Shown in pieces: positions 54,923 to 63,262 of a DNA stretch of 64,000 bases. Source of the stretch: Sphingobacterium sp. PCS056 (GTDB lineage Bacteria > Bacteroidota > Bacteroidia > Sphingobacteriales > Sphingobacteriaceae); assembly GCF_023273895.1 (NCBI RefSeq), contig NZ_CP096883.1, positions 496,001 through 560,000 on the forward strand, in the 5' to 3' direction. The notes under the pieces are model-generated. The model was given only the letters and a program-made list of their open reading frames with translations, did no database searches and was not told the DNA's origin. Both the position numbers and the translations under genes were made by a program. Each line of letters starts with the position of its first letter. Positions within the stretch are counted from its first letter, which is position 1.

Positions 54923-57040
54923 TTATTTTAGTGTTTTGATACCCATATTCCACAGGGTAAATGCATATTTATCGGCAGTTTCATTAATCACCACCTCTGT
55001 GGAACGTCCTGCACCATGTCCAGCCTTGGTTTCAATCCGAATCAACACAGGACGGTCACATTTTTGTTTTGCCTGTAGTTCGGAGACAAATTTATAAGAA
55101 TGAGCAGGTACTACACGGTCATCATGGTCTCCCGTAGTAACCATTGTAGCAGGATAACAAACCCCATCTCTCACATTGTGGACAGGCGAATAACCTTTTA
55201 GGTAATCAAACATCTCTTTACTATCCTGAGCAGTCCCGTAATCATATCCCCATCCTGCACCTGCAGTAAAAGTATGGTAACGAAGCATATCCAATACCCC
55301 TACTGCCGGTAAGGCTACTTTTGCAATCGTAGGATTGAGTGTTATCGTAGCACCGACAAGCAATCCGCCATTTGATCCGCCAGATAAAGCGGTATAATCT
55401 GGTGATGTATAACCATTACTTTGCAGATATTGAGCTGCTGCAATGAAATCATTGAATACATTTAACTTGTTGAACTGGCGGCCACCATCATGCCATTTTT
55501 GTCCATATTCACCACCACCACGTAAATTAGCAACAGCATAGACACCACCATTTTGAATCCAGTTGGCTGTAGACACACTAAACGCAGGACTCAAACTGAT
55601 ATTAAACCCGCCGTAACCATAGACGATAGTTGGATTTTTACCATCCAGTTTCAGACCTTTTTTATAAGTGATGATCATCGGTATCTTCGTGCCATCTTTT
55701 GACGTATAGAACACTTGTTTCGATTCAAATTCATCTGAATTAAACTTTACTTTTGGCTTAATGTAAACCTCAGATTGTCCATTGTCGACATTAAATTTGA
55801 AGCTTGTAGTTGGGGTGATATAGTTAGAAAAACCGTAATAAATCGTTTTCTCTTTTTTCTTGCCTGAAAATCCTCCGGCACTACCAACACCAGGTAATCG
55901 AATCTCACGAATCTTTTTACCTGTGTAGTCATATTGTTCAATAACAGAAATAGCATCTTTCAGGTAATTGGCAAATAAATATCCACCTCCGGTCGACACA
56001 TTCAATACATGCTCAGTCTCCGGAATCACATCAACCCAATTTTTAGATTCAGGTTGACGAATATTCATTTTCACCAATTTATTGTTAGGTGCATTTAAAT
56101 TTGTCTGTACATAAAAGGTGTCACCATCATTATCGATGATATTGGTACTGCTCGCAAAACCACTTAAAATATTCACAATTTTACTACCTGGCTTAGACAG
56201 GTCCTGTACATACAGCTCATTGCCTGTAGTCGTATTGGCAGCAGAAATAATCAAAAATTTCTCGTCGTCCGTGAGATAAGCGTCAATATAACGGCGAGGA
56301 ACTGCAGTACCTCCAAAAATCATTTTGTCAGTAGACTGTGCCGTTCCCAGTTGATGGAAGTAAACCTTATGCTGATCTGTTTTTTCAGATAATTCTGAGC
56401 CTTTCGGTTTATCGTAACTAGAATAATAGAAACCGGTATTTCCTTTCCAAGCGATACCTGAAAATTTAATATCGATCAAAGTCTCCCCGATCTGTTTTTT
56501 ATCTGCGGTATTCAAGATGATGACTTTTCTCCAATCCGAACCACCTTCCGAGATCGAATAGGCCATCAAGCTTCCATCTTTTGAAAAGCTCACATCTGAT
56601 AAAGATGTTGACCCATCTTTAGAAAATGTATTCGGATTTAAGAACACTTCTTCTTGTCCACCTTTATTCGATTTTCTATATAAGACAGCATGCTGCTGTA
56701 AACCATCATTTTTATAGAAATAGGTATAATCCCCCTCTACAAATGGTGTTCCCACTTTTTCGTAATTCCAGATATCTGTCAATTGTTTTTTCAACTGATC
56801 ACGATACGGAATCTGAGCTAAATAATCATAGGTCAATTTATTCTGTGCAACAACCCAAGATTTGGTGTCACTCGCTAAATCATCTTCTAACCAACGGTAG
56901 GGATCTGGAACTGATTCTCCAAAATACTGATCCACTACTTGACCCTTCTTTGTTTCTGGATATTTCAATTCTTGGGCATTTCCTACATGTGCGGACGACA
57001 TAGCGATTACTGTTAAAATTAAACTCAGTTTTTTATTCAT
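54923..57040 (-). CDS. Prolyl oligopeptidase (S9A)
   Basis: Exported serine peptidase cleaving short peptides after proline. Residues 1-22 form a signal peptide (NAQ). The N-terminal part (25-75) leads into a seven-bladed propeller (about 90-430) and the alpha/beta-hydrolase domain (440-705). The catalytic Ser556 lies in SGGSNGGLL, the Asp in TTGDHDDRVVPAHS, and the His in KAGHGAGR. The length, 705 residues, is normal. A TAAATTTG -7 box lies at 57071-57064. Confidence 0.95.
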   Translation of the reverse strand: MNKKLSLILTVIAMSSAHVGNAQELKYPETKKGQVVDQYFGESVPDPYRWLEDDLASDTKSWVVAQNKLTYDYLAQIPYRDQLKKQLTDIWNYEKVGTPFVEGDYTYFYKNDGLQQHAVLYRKSNKGGQEEVFLNPNTFSKDGSTSLSDVSFSKDGSLMAYSISEGGSDWRKVIILNTADKKQIGETLIDIKFSGIAWKGNTGFYYSSYDKPKGSELSEKTDQHKVYFHQLGTAQSTDKMIFGGTAVPRRYIDAYLTDDEKFLIISAANTTTGNELYVQDLSKPGSKIVNILSGFASSTNIIDNDGDTFYVQTNLNAPNNKLVKMNIRQPESKNWVDVIPETEHVLNVSTGGGYLFANYLKDAISVIEQYDYTGKKIREIRLPGVGSAGGFSGKKKEKTIYYGFSNYITPTTSFKFNVDNGQSEVYIKPKVKFNSDEFESKQVFYTSKDGTKIPMIITYKKGLKLDGKNPTIVYGYGGFNISLSPAFSVSTANWIQNGGVYAVANLRGGGEYGQKWHDGGRQFNKLNVFNDFIAAAQYLQSNGYTSPDYTALSGGSNGGLLVGATITLNPTIAKVALPAVGVLDMLRYHTFTAGAGWGYDYGTAQDSKEMFDYLKGYSPVHNVRDGVCYPATMVTTGDHDDRVVPAHSYKFVSELQAKQKCDRPVLIRIETKAGHGAGRSTEVVINETADKYAFTLWNMGIKTLK

Positions 57041-57063
57041 ATTTTTTGAAATGAGGTTATAAA

Positions 57064-57071
57064 CAAATTTA
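57064..57071 (-). promoter_or_regulatory. Putative -7 box of the prolyl oligopeptidase gene
   Basis: The minus strand reads TAAATTTG, an exact TAnnTTTG, 23 bases before the ATG at 57040. Confidence 0.45.
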
Positions 57072-57108
57072 ATAAATTAATCAGATGTTTAGCCTGATTA
57101 AAAAAGAA

Positions 57109-57137
57109 TTAGATTGTTCAAGATTTTTACAATCTAA
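57109..57137. repeat. 9-bp inverted repeat in the divergent peptidase promoter region
   Basis: TTAGATTGT (57109-57117) and ACAATCTAA (57129-57137) are exact inverses with an 11-base gap. It lies between the divergent prolyl oligopeptidase and M1 aminopeptidase genes and could be an operator. Confidence 0.45.
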
Positions 57138-57191
57138 ATTCGTTTATTGCAAAAAATACCCGATTTTACGGAAGCAAAAACGAAATACCGA

Positions 57192-59366
57192 ATGATACAT
57201 AAATTATTTTTTACGCTGAGCGTATGGGCTAGCATCCAAGTCACGACAACATATGCACAAAGTCATGCAGCGTTACCCATCCAGCAGTACCGAGTGACAG
57301 AAACAAAAATAAATGATCTGATTCACACCAAACTAGATGTAAAGTTTGACTATGCCAAGCGTTACCTCTATGGACAAGAATGGGTAACACTAAAACCGCA
57401 CTTTTATCCCACAGACTCTCTCCGCTTGGATGCAAAAGGAATGGATATTAAAGAAGTTTCTTTACTACATGATCAGCAAAAAACAGCCTTAAAATATAAC
57501 TATGATGGTGAGTCGATGCTGATCAATCTGGGAAAAACATTTCAATCCACAGATCAATACACGATCTACATATCATATGTAGCTAAACCGGATGAACTAA
57601 AAGCAAAAGGAAGTGCCGCCATTAGTGATGCCAAAGGTCTTTACTTTATCAATCCAGATGGAAAAGATCCAAATAAACCGATCCAGATATGGACACAAGG
57701 AGAAACAGAAGCTTCATCCGCATGGTTTCCTACAATAGATAAGCCGGCTCAAAAAACGACATCGGATATTTCGATTACTGTCCAAGATCAATATACCACA
57801 TTATCCAATGGTGCATTAACAAACCAACAGAAGCATGCGGATGGAACACGAACAGATACGTGGAAAATGACACAAGCTCATGCTCCATACTTGTTTATGA
57901 TGGCTGTTGGTGATTTTAAAATCACGCACGATCATTACAAATCGATTCCTGTAGACTATTATTTGGAGCCAACGTATGCTCCATATGCTAAAGAAATATT
58001 TGGAAAAACACCAGCGATGATGGCCTACTACAGCCAAGTTTTAGGTGTAGAATACCCATGGAATAAATATGCACAAGTAGTCGCTCGGGACTATGTATCT
58101 GGAGCGATGGAAAATACAACCGCAACATTGCATGGTGAACCTGTGCAAAAGACTTCCCGCGAACTATTGGATGATAATGAGGAAGGAACCATTGCACATG
58201 AACTCTTTCATCAATGGTTTGGTGATCTTGTGACAGCTGAGTCCTGGTCCAATTTAACGATGAATGAATCCTTTGCAACCTTTGGTGAAGTCATCTGGCA
58301 TGGTCATGATGGCGGACAGGATAAAGAAGATAAATCTCGTTTTGAAAAACTGCAAAGCTATTTAAGATCTACTAAAAATGGTAAAAGTCAAACACTGGCG
58401 CGTTTTTATTATCATGATAAAGAAGATATGTTTGATAATGTATCCTATTCCAAGGGTTCTGTAATTTTATATGCATTAAAAAATCAAATGGGTGATGCTG
58501 CTTTTTACCAATCGTTACAAAAATATCTGACAGACAATGCACATAAAACCGGTGAAACCCATCAGCTCAGGCTAGCTATGGAGGAAATCACAGGAAAAGA
58601 TTGGAGCCCCTATTTCAATCAGTGGTATTATCAAGGTGGGCACCCCATCCTTGATATTCAATATACCTATGAACAAGGAATGCAAAAAATAGTAATTAAA
58701 CAGGTACAAGATAGTACGGTACAAACCTTCAGTTTACCTTTAAATATTGATTTTTATACCACAAATGGTAAAGAGACCAAGGCTATAGTGATTAATCAAC
58801 GTAGTCAGGAATTTAGCTTTCCCTTTGCTCAGAAACCAAATTTTATAGATTTTGACCCTGCAAAGATCTTAGTAGGAGAAGTTCGGGACAATAAAACACA
58901 AACTGATTATAGCTATCAATATAAATATGCACCTAGCTACTCTAACCGCAATCAAGCTGTTAGTTATGCCCTGTACAATAAAAACAAGGAAACGACTCAA
59001 CTTTTAGTGGCTGCATTAGATGATCAAGAGGAGGAGCTTCGAGCAATTGCTATTCAAGGATTGGATTTATCTGACCCTATCATCAAGAAAATGGTGGAAT
59101 CAAAAATTATAGCCATGGCTCAGCAAGATGTTAAAACAAAAGTTCGTGCCTCAGCAATATTTGCTTTAGGAAATAGTGGTGATCAAAAAAATCTACCTAT
59201 AATTGAGAAGGGGTTAAAAGAACAGTCTTATGCCGTCATCAGTGCTTCCTTGTATGCGATTAAAAGATTAGCACCCTCAAAATTAGACCGTTCCATTGCT
59301 GCTCTCGATTCTGAAGCAAAAACATATTTAGCTACCTTGATTAAAAAACTTAAAAACAACTCGTAA
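57192..59366 (+). CDS. M1 family metallo-aminopeptidase
   Basis: Exported zinc aminopeptidase, 724 residues. The frame opens at 57147, but the start at 57192 gives a good signal peptide (MIHKLFFTLSVWASIQ). The substrate-gate motif GAMEN is at 304-308, the zinc motif HELFH at 336-340 and the third ligand Glu359 in NESF. The N-terminal beta domain is at about 30-240 and HEAT-like helices form the C-terminus. It is divergent to the prolyl oligopeptidase gene, and both act on peptides. Confidence 0.94.
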   Translation: MIHKLFFTLSVWASIQVTTTYAQSHAALPIQQYRVTETKINDLIHTKLDVKFDYAKRYLYGQEWVTLKPHFYPTDSLRLDAKGMDIKEVSLLHDQQKTALKYNYDGESMLINLGKTFQSTDQYTIYISYVAKPDELKAKGSAAISDAKGLYFINPDGKDPNKPIQIWTQGETEASSAWFPTIDKPAQKTTSDISITVQDQYTTLSNGALTNQQKHADGTRTDTWKMTQAHAPYLFMMAVGDFKITHDHYKSIPVDYYLEPTYAPYAKEIFGKTPAMMAYYSQVLGVEYPWNKYAQVVARDYVSGAMENTTATLHGEPVQKTSRELLDDNEEGTIAHELFHQWFGDLVTAESWSNLTMNESFATFGEVIWHGHDGGQDKEDKSRFEKLQSYLRSTKNGKSQTLARFYYHDKEDMFDNVSYSKGSVILYALKNQMGDAAFYQSLQKYLTDNAHKTGETHQLRLAMEEITGKDWSPYFNQWYYQGGHPILDIQYTYEQGMQKIVIKQVQDSTVQTFSLPLNIDFYTTNGKETKAIVINQRSQEFSFPFAQKPNFIDFDPAKILVGEVRDNKTQTDYSYQYKYAPSYSNRNQAVSYALYNKNKETTQLLVAALDDQEEELRAIAIQGLDLSDPIIKKMVESKIIAMAQQDVKTKVRASAIFALGNSGDQKNLPIIEKGLKEQSYAVISASLYAIKRLAPSKLDRSIAALDSEAKTYLATLIKKLKNNS

Positions 59367-59508
59367 AAAGAAGAGTTTCAATTCGGTACTTCCACAACAA
59401 ACGACGTCTGCATAGTCAGGATAGATGGATCGCACCTATAGCCTTATGAGGTATCGAGTAAAAAAACTAAAACGAATGCACGTGTTTTCACAGACCCTGT
59501 CACGTCAA

Positions 59509-59537
59509 TTGTAAATAAACAGACAGATCTAAGTTTG
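59509..59537 (+). promoter_or_regulatory. Putative lpxH promoter
   Basis: TTG at 59509-59511 (-33 type), an 18-base spacer, and TAAGTTTG (59530-59537) as the -7 box. This is the best full promoter match seen, 32 bases before the ATG. Confidence 0.55.
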
Positions 59538-59569
59538 AAATCCGAAGTGATTTAGGTAGTTTTGACCAC

Positions 59570-60319
59570 ATGTCAACAGCAAAAAATATCTATTTCGCTT
59601 CGGATTTTCATTTGGGTTCTTATCCTCAAAGTAAATCCAAAGAAAGAGAACGTCTGATCATATCCTGGCTCGACCATATTAAAGCAGATGCATCAGAACT
59701 TTATCTGGTGGGCGATATTTTTGATTTTTGGTTTGAATACAAGACCGTCGTTCCAAAAGGGTATATACGTTTTCTTGGCAAACTGGCCGAATTGGTTGAT
59801 CTAGGAGTCAAATTGACCATTTTTAAAGGTAATCATGATATGTGGATGTTCGATTATTTTAAGGAAGAGCTACAAGCGACCATCATTGATGACGAACTCC
59901 TGATAACACGAGATCATAAATCATTCTATATTCATCATGGCGACGGTCTAGGAGCAGGTGACTATAAGTATAAAATCTTAAAAAAATTTTTCCGCAGCAG
60001 CATCTGTCAATGGCTTTTTGCCCGTTTACATCCCAATTTAGGTATTGGTATCGCTTCCCGTTGGTCAAAGCACAGCCGACTCGCTAATCACGAAGATGAA
60101 CAATTTTTAGGTGAAGATAAGGAATGGTTGATTGGTTACGCGAAGGAACTGGAAGCTAAAGAACATCATGATTTTTATATCTTTGGTCACCGTCATTTAT
60201 CTTATGACCGCAAACTTTCTGAAGGAAGCCGTATTGTAAATCTGGGCGAATGGATGAATGAGCATACATATGCGATCTGGAATGGTCACGAACTCCTACT
60301 TGAAAAATGGACGGATTAA
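59570..60319 (+). CDS. lpxH: UDP-2,3-diacylglucosamine diphosphatase
   Basis: Cuts UDP-2,3-diacylglucosamine to lipid X and UMP in lipid A synthesis. A calcineurin-type metallophosphoesterase: DFHLG near residue 12, GDIFDFWF, GNHD in FKGNHDMWMF, the HHGDG segment and GHRH in YIFGHRHLSY. The length, 249 residues, is normal. Its last 13 bases overlap the Crp-like gene, so the two are translated from one message. Confidence 0.9.
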   Translation: MSTAKNIYFASDFHLGSYPQSKSKERERLIISWLDHIKADASELYLVGDIFDFWFEYKTVVPKGYIRFLGKLAELVDLGVKLTIFKGNHDMWMFDYFKEELQATIIDDELLITRDHKSFYIHHGDGLGAGDYKYKILKKFFRSSICQWLFARLHPNLGIGIASRWSKHSRLANHEDEQFLGEDKEWLIGYAKELEAKEHHDFYIFGHRHLSYDRKLSEGSRIVNLGEWMNEHTYAIWNGHELLLEKWTD

Positions 60320-60885
60320 AAAAAAGTTTACGCGATTGTTTATTGAATTATTATCCACTGGAGGAAGAGGATATCCTTGCTATTGAAGCAATTACCACCG
60401 AGGTAAATATCCCACGCAATACGATTATCATCGAACAAGACAAACTACAACATGATATCTACATCCTCTCATCTGGATTAGCCCGTGTGTACTATGAAGT
60501 ACCCAATAGAGAGATAACATTAGATTTTAATGATGCTGGATGCATGCTCATGTCCATCAACACCTACGCAAGGAATGAACCCGGCTATGAGAATATCGCT
60601 ATAGTGGAAGATGCAACTTTATTCAAAATAAATTCTACAGCGTTATTTAAGTTGTATGAAGAGAATATTCGAATCGCTAATCTGGGAAGAAAAATCGCCG
60701 AATATGAATTCATCAAAATCGAACAGAGAGCGATGTCCAAACTTTTCAATACTGCGCAAAGTAGATATATGGATCTCCTATCCAAATACCCGACTTATAT
60801 CAACCGCATCAAATTAGGTTATATCGCTTCCTATTTAGGGATTTCTCAAGTTACATTAAGTCGTATTCGTGCCAGCATTCGCTAA
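60307..60885 (+). CDS. Crp/Fnr family transcriptional regulator
   Basis: A 192-residue regulator. A cyclic-nucleotide-binding-like beta barrel (about 20-130) is followed by a dimerisation helix and a winged-helix region with the HTH IKLGYIASYLGISQVTLSRI near the C-terminus. The residues of the cAMP-binding phosphate cassette are not conserved, so the effector is unknown. It starts within the last codons of lpxH and ends 63 bases before the SMR transporter. Confidence 0.9.
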   Translation: MDGLKKSLRDCLLNYYPLEEEDILAIEAITTEVNIPRNTIIIEQDKLQHDIYILSSGLARVYYEVPNREITLDFNDAGCMLMSINTYARNEPGYENIAIVEDATLFKINSTALFKLYEENIRIANLGRKIAEYEFIKIEQRAMSKLFNTAQSRYMDLLSKYPTYINRIKLGYIASYLGISQVTLSRIRASIR

Positions 60886-60948
60886 TTTTTTAACATAGGT
60901 AAAAAATAATTTCATGAATTGTAGCCATCTTTGCAAAAAAATAAGGTT

Positions 60949-61278
60949 ATGAATTGGATATTATTAGTATTGGGCGGACTATTCGAAATTGGATTTACGA
61001 CTTGCTTAGGAAAAGCGAAACAAAGTGAAGGCTCTGCCATGTATTTGTGGTACTTTGGATTTGTCGTTTCTTTATTTTTAAGTATGGGTTTATTGATCAA
61101 GGCAACTCAAACCTTGCCATTGGGTACCGCTTATGCGGTATGGACAGGAATTGGCGCCGTAGGTACGGTTTTGATCGGTATTTTTTTCTTTAAAGAACCT
61201 GCAGATTTCTGGCGCATATTCTTCATTTTCACTCTTATCGCATCTATTGTAGGTTTGAAGGCAGTTTCTTCACATTAA
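60949..61278 (+). CDS. Small multidrug resistance (SMR) transporter, SugE/Gdx type
   Basis: Four-helix inner-membrane antiporter of about 109 residues working as a dimer. The essential glutamate lies in LGGLFEIGFTTCLGKAK near residue 13, with the helix GTAYAVWTGIGAVGTVLIGIF and the Gly-rich end also typical. Closer to guanidinium-exporting Gdx/SugE than to EmrE, but the choice is tentative. An in-frame TTG at 60931 exists, but the ATG at 60949 is preferred. Expression could be controlled by the neighbouring Crp-like gene (inference). Confidence 0.9.
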   Translation: MNWILLVLGGLFEIGFTTCLGKAKQSEGSAMYLWYFGFVVSLFLSMGLLIKATQTLPLGTAYAVWTGIGAVGTVLIGIFFFKEPADFWRIFFIFTLIASIVGLKAVSSH

Positions 61279-61313
61279 GCAATAGAACTATTATAAAAAC
61301 GACAAAATTTCTT

Positions 61314-61321
61314 TACTTTTG
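61314..61321 (+). promoter_or_regulatory. Putative prfA -7 box
   Basis: TACTTTTG matches TAnnTTTG exactly and lies 49 bases before the prfA ATG at 61371. Confidence 0.4.
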
Positions 61322-61370
61322 TAAGCTTAAAAGCTCATGCGCATGTCGCGGAGTTTGAATAATGTGAATT

Positions 61371-62444
61371 ATGTTAGAAAAATTACAGGCGATAAAAGAA
61401 AGATGGGAAGAAGTGGAGGCTGAATTAGGCAATCCAGAGACCATCAAAGATATGAAGCGTTTTGCCAAATTAAATAAAGAATACAAAGATTTAGGCAAAA
61501 TTGTAGATCAATACCATATTTACCGAAATATGGTGAGCAATATCGAAACCAACAAAGATATCATCAGCAATGAGAAAGATCAAGAGCTTCGCGATATGGC
61601 GAAAGAAGAGCTTGATGAATTATTAGGTGCAAAAGAAGAGAAGGAAGACGAAATCCGCATGATGCTTGTTCCTAAGGATCCTGAGGATGATAAGAATGCG
61701 ATTATCGAGATCCGTGGTGGTACAGGTGGTGATGAAGCCGCATTATTTGCTGGAGATTTGTACCGTATGTATACCCGTTTCTTTGAGACAAAAGGCTGGA
61801 GAGTTGAGGTAATGGATGTTACTGAAGGAACTTCAGGCGGTTACAAAGAGGTGATCTTGAAAGTTATTGGGGAAGATACTTACGGACAGTTGAAATATGA
61901 GTCTGGTGTACACCGTGTACAACGTGTTCCTGATACAGAAACGCAAGGGCGTGTACACACTTCAGCGGCATCTGTTGCTGTTCTTCCTGAGGCTGAAGAA
62001 GTGGATGTTGACATTAACCCAGGTGATGTCGAGATGCATACTTCTCGTTCTGGTGGTGCAGGTGGACAAAACGTAAATAAAGTAGAAACAAAAGTACAAT
62101 TGACTCATAAGCCTTCGGGTATTGTTGTCGTTTGTCAGGTAGAACGTTCACAATTGGCAAACCGTGAGTTGGCTATGGAAATGCTTCGTACTAAACTTTA
62201 CGAGATCGAATTGAACAAAAAGAACGGTGATATTGCTGCAAAAAGAAAAACTTTGGTCTCTACAGGTGATCGTTCTGCAAAAATCCGTACTTATAACTAC
62301 CCTCAAGGAAGATTTACAGAGCATCGTATTGGTATGACAACATATAATTTGCCAGCTATTTTGGACGGTGATATTCAGCCAATTATCGACGCATTACAGT
62401 TTGCTGAGAATGCCGAAAAGATGAAAGACGGAGCCGTAGAGTAG
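61371..62444 (+). CDS. prfA: Peptide chain release factor 1
   Basis: Recognises UAA and UAG and triggers peptide release. The tRNA-mimic GGQ motif is at 231-233 in [11 protein letters not shown]. The codon-recognition PxT tripeptide is at 187-189 as P-D-T in RVPDTETQG. The N-terminal region (1-100) is charged and helical. The length, 357 residues, is standard. The tRNA-Asp cluster lies just downstream. Confidence 0.97.
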   Translation: MLEKLQAIKERWEEVEAELGNPETIKDMKRFAKLNKEYKDLGKIVDQYHIYRNMVSNIETNKDIISNEKDQELRDMAKEELDELLGAKEEKEDEIRMMLVPKDPEDDKNAIIEIRGGTGGDEAALFAGDLYRMYTRFFETKGWRVEVMDVTEGTSGGYKEVILKVIGEDTYGQLKYESGVHRVQRVPDTETQGRVHTSAASVAVLPEAEEVDVDINPGDVEMHTSRSGGAGGQNVNKVETKVQLTHKPSGIVVVCQVERSQLANRELAMEMLRTKLYEIELNKKNGDIAAKRKTLVSTGDRSAKIRTYNYPQGRFTEHRIGMTTYNLPAILDGDIQPIIDALQFAENAEKMKDGAVE

Positions 62445-62484
62445 TTTTTTTTAAAATAATATTAGCAAATAAAGAAATAAACGC

Positions 62485-62492
62485 TATATTTG
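62485..62492 (+). promoter_or_regulatory. Putative promoter box of the tRNA-Asp cluster
   Basis: TATATTTG matches TAnnTTTG exactly and ends 25 bases before the first tRNA. No clear -33 box was seen. Confidence 0.45.
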
Positions 62493-62517
62493 CACACCTT
62501 CAAGAGAGAAGGTAAAC

Positions 62518-62591
62518 GGTCTGGTAGTTCAGCTGGTTAGAATACATGCCTGTCACGCATGGGGTCGCGGGTTCGAGTCCCGTCCAGACCG
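62518..62591 (+). tRNA. tRNA-Asp (GTC), copy 1
   Basis: 74-base cloverleaf with acceptor stem GGTCTGG/CCAGACC, anticodon GTC at 62552-62554, discriminator G at 62591, and the GTTCGAGTC T-arm. The bases after the discriminator are CTA, so CCA is not encoded. First of four near-identical copies. Confidence 0.97.
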
Positions 62592-62641
62592 CTAAAAATA
62601 GAGAGTAATCTCGAATAGTTCTTTAACAACATTTAAAATTT

Positions 62642-62715
62642 GGTCCGGTAGTTCAGCTGGTTAGAATACATGCCTGTCACGCATGGGGTCGCGGGTTCGA
62701 GTCCCGTCCGGACCG
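62642..62715 (+). tRNA. tRNA-Asp (GTC), copy 2
   Basis: As copy 1 but with acceptor stem GGTCCGG/CCGGACC: pair 5:68 is C:G in place of T:A. CCA is encoded at 62716-62718. Otherwise the loops and arms match copy 1. Confidence 0.97.
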
Positions 62716-62744
62716 CCAATTTTAAATAAATCTTTACATTTTTC

Positions 62745-62818
62745 GGTCTGGTAGTTCAGCTGGTTAGAATACATGCCTGTCACGCATGGGGTCGCGGGTT
62801 CGAGTCCCGTCCAGACCG
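62745..62818 (+). tRNA. tRNA-Asp (GTC), copy 3
   Basis: Acceptor stem GGTCTGG/CCAGACC, as in copy 1. CCA is encoded at 62819-62821. Confidence 0.97.
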
Positions 62819-62836
62819 CCAAAAAATAGTAAAAAC

Positions 62837-62910
62837 GGTCCGGTAGTTCAGCTGGTTAGAATACATGCCTGTCACGCATGGGGTCGCGGGTTCGAGTCCC
62901 GTCCGGACCG
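62837..62910 (+). tRNA. tRNA-Asp (GTC), copy 4
   Basis: Acceptor stem GGTCCGG/CCGGACC, as in copy 2. The bases after the discriminator are CTG, so CCA is not encoded. A terminator follows directly. Confidence 0.97.
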
Positions 62911-62914
62911 CTGG

Positions 62915-62951
62915 AAAAAAAAGCTTTCAATGCAAATTGAAGGCTTTTTTT
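62915..62951 (+). terminator. Terminator of the tRNA-Asp cluster
   Basis: Eight As, then GC, TTCAAT, a GCAA loop, ATTGAA, GGC and seven Ts; the stem is paired with one T-G mismatch. Confidence 0.85.
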
Positions 62952-62952
62952 G

Positions 62953-63262
62953 TTTATATCCAGGTTACACATCCGCACAAGCTGATGGCCCCCTACCCGA
63001 TCTACAGCCAGCACCTCAACTTATGATAACAGCCTGACCTATTTTTTGATTTTCGAATCAATCGTAGTCAGACCTATCACATGTCGCCAGTTCCACTTAT
63101 GTTTATTCAATAGCTGAATACCAACATGATCCCATATCCAGATAAATTCTTACTATTTCGATCAAAGCAATCACGATCCTTTCGTATCTATACTTGTCTA
63201 TAAAAGAGAAGCCCTGGTATACGCGATATACCAAGGCTTCTCTACTGTTATAGCTCAAGCTA
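62953..63262. other. Intergenic stretch holding a convergent terminator
   Basis: Between the tRNA cluster and the minus-strand gene at the right edge. Apart from the hairpin near its end nothing was recognised; ORFs here are remnants of frames running through the tRNAs. Confidence 0.5.
63205..63243 (-). terminator. Terminator of the right-edge gene
   Basis: AGAGAAGCC, one mismatch, TGGTATA (63205-63221), loop CGCGA, TATACCA, one mismatch, GGCTTCTCT (63227-63243). On the minus strand it lies about 20 bases past the stop codon and leads to TTTT. Confidence 0.85.

Noticed and set aside
62786..63037. Plus-strand ORF of 83 codons across the last tRNAs
   Set aside because: It runs through tRNA-Asp copies 3 and 4 and the terminator, and its translation is a repeat of the tRNA sequence.
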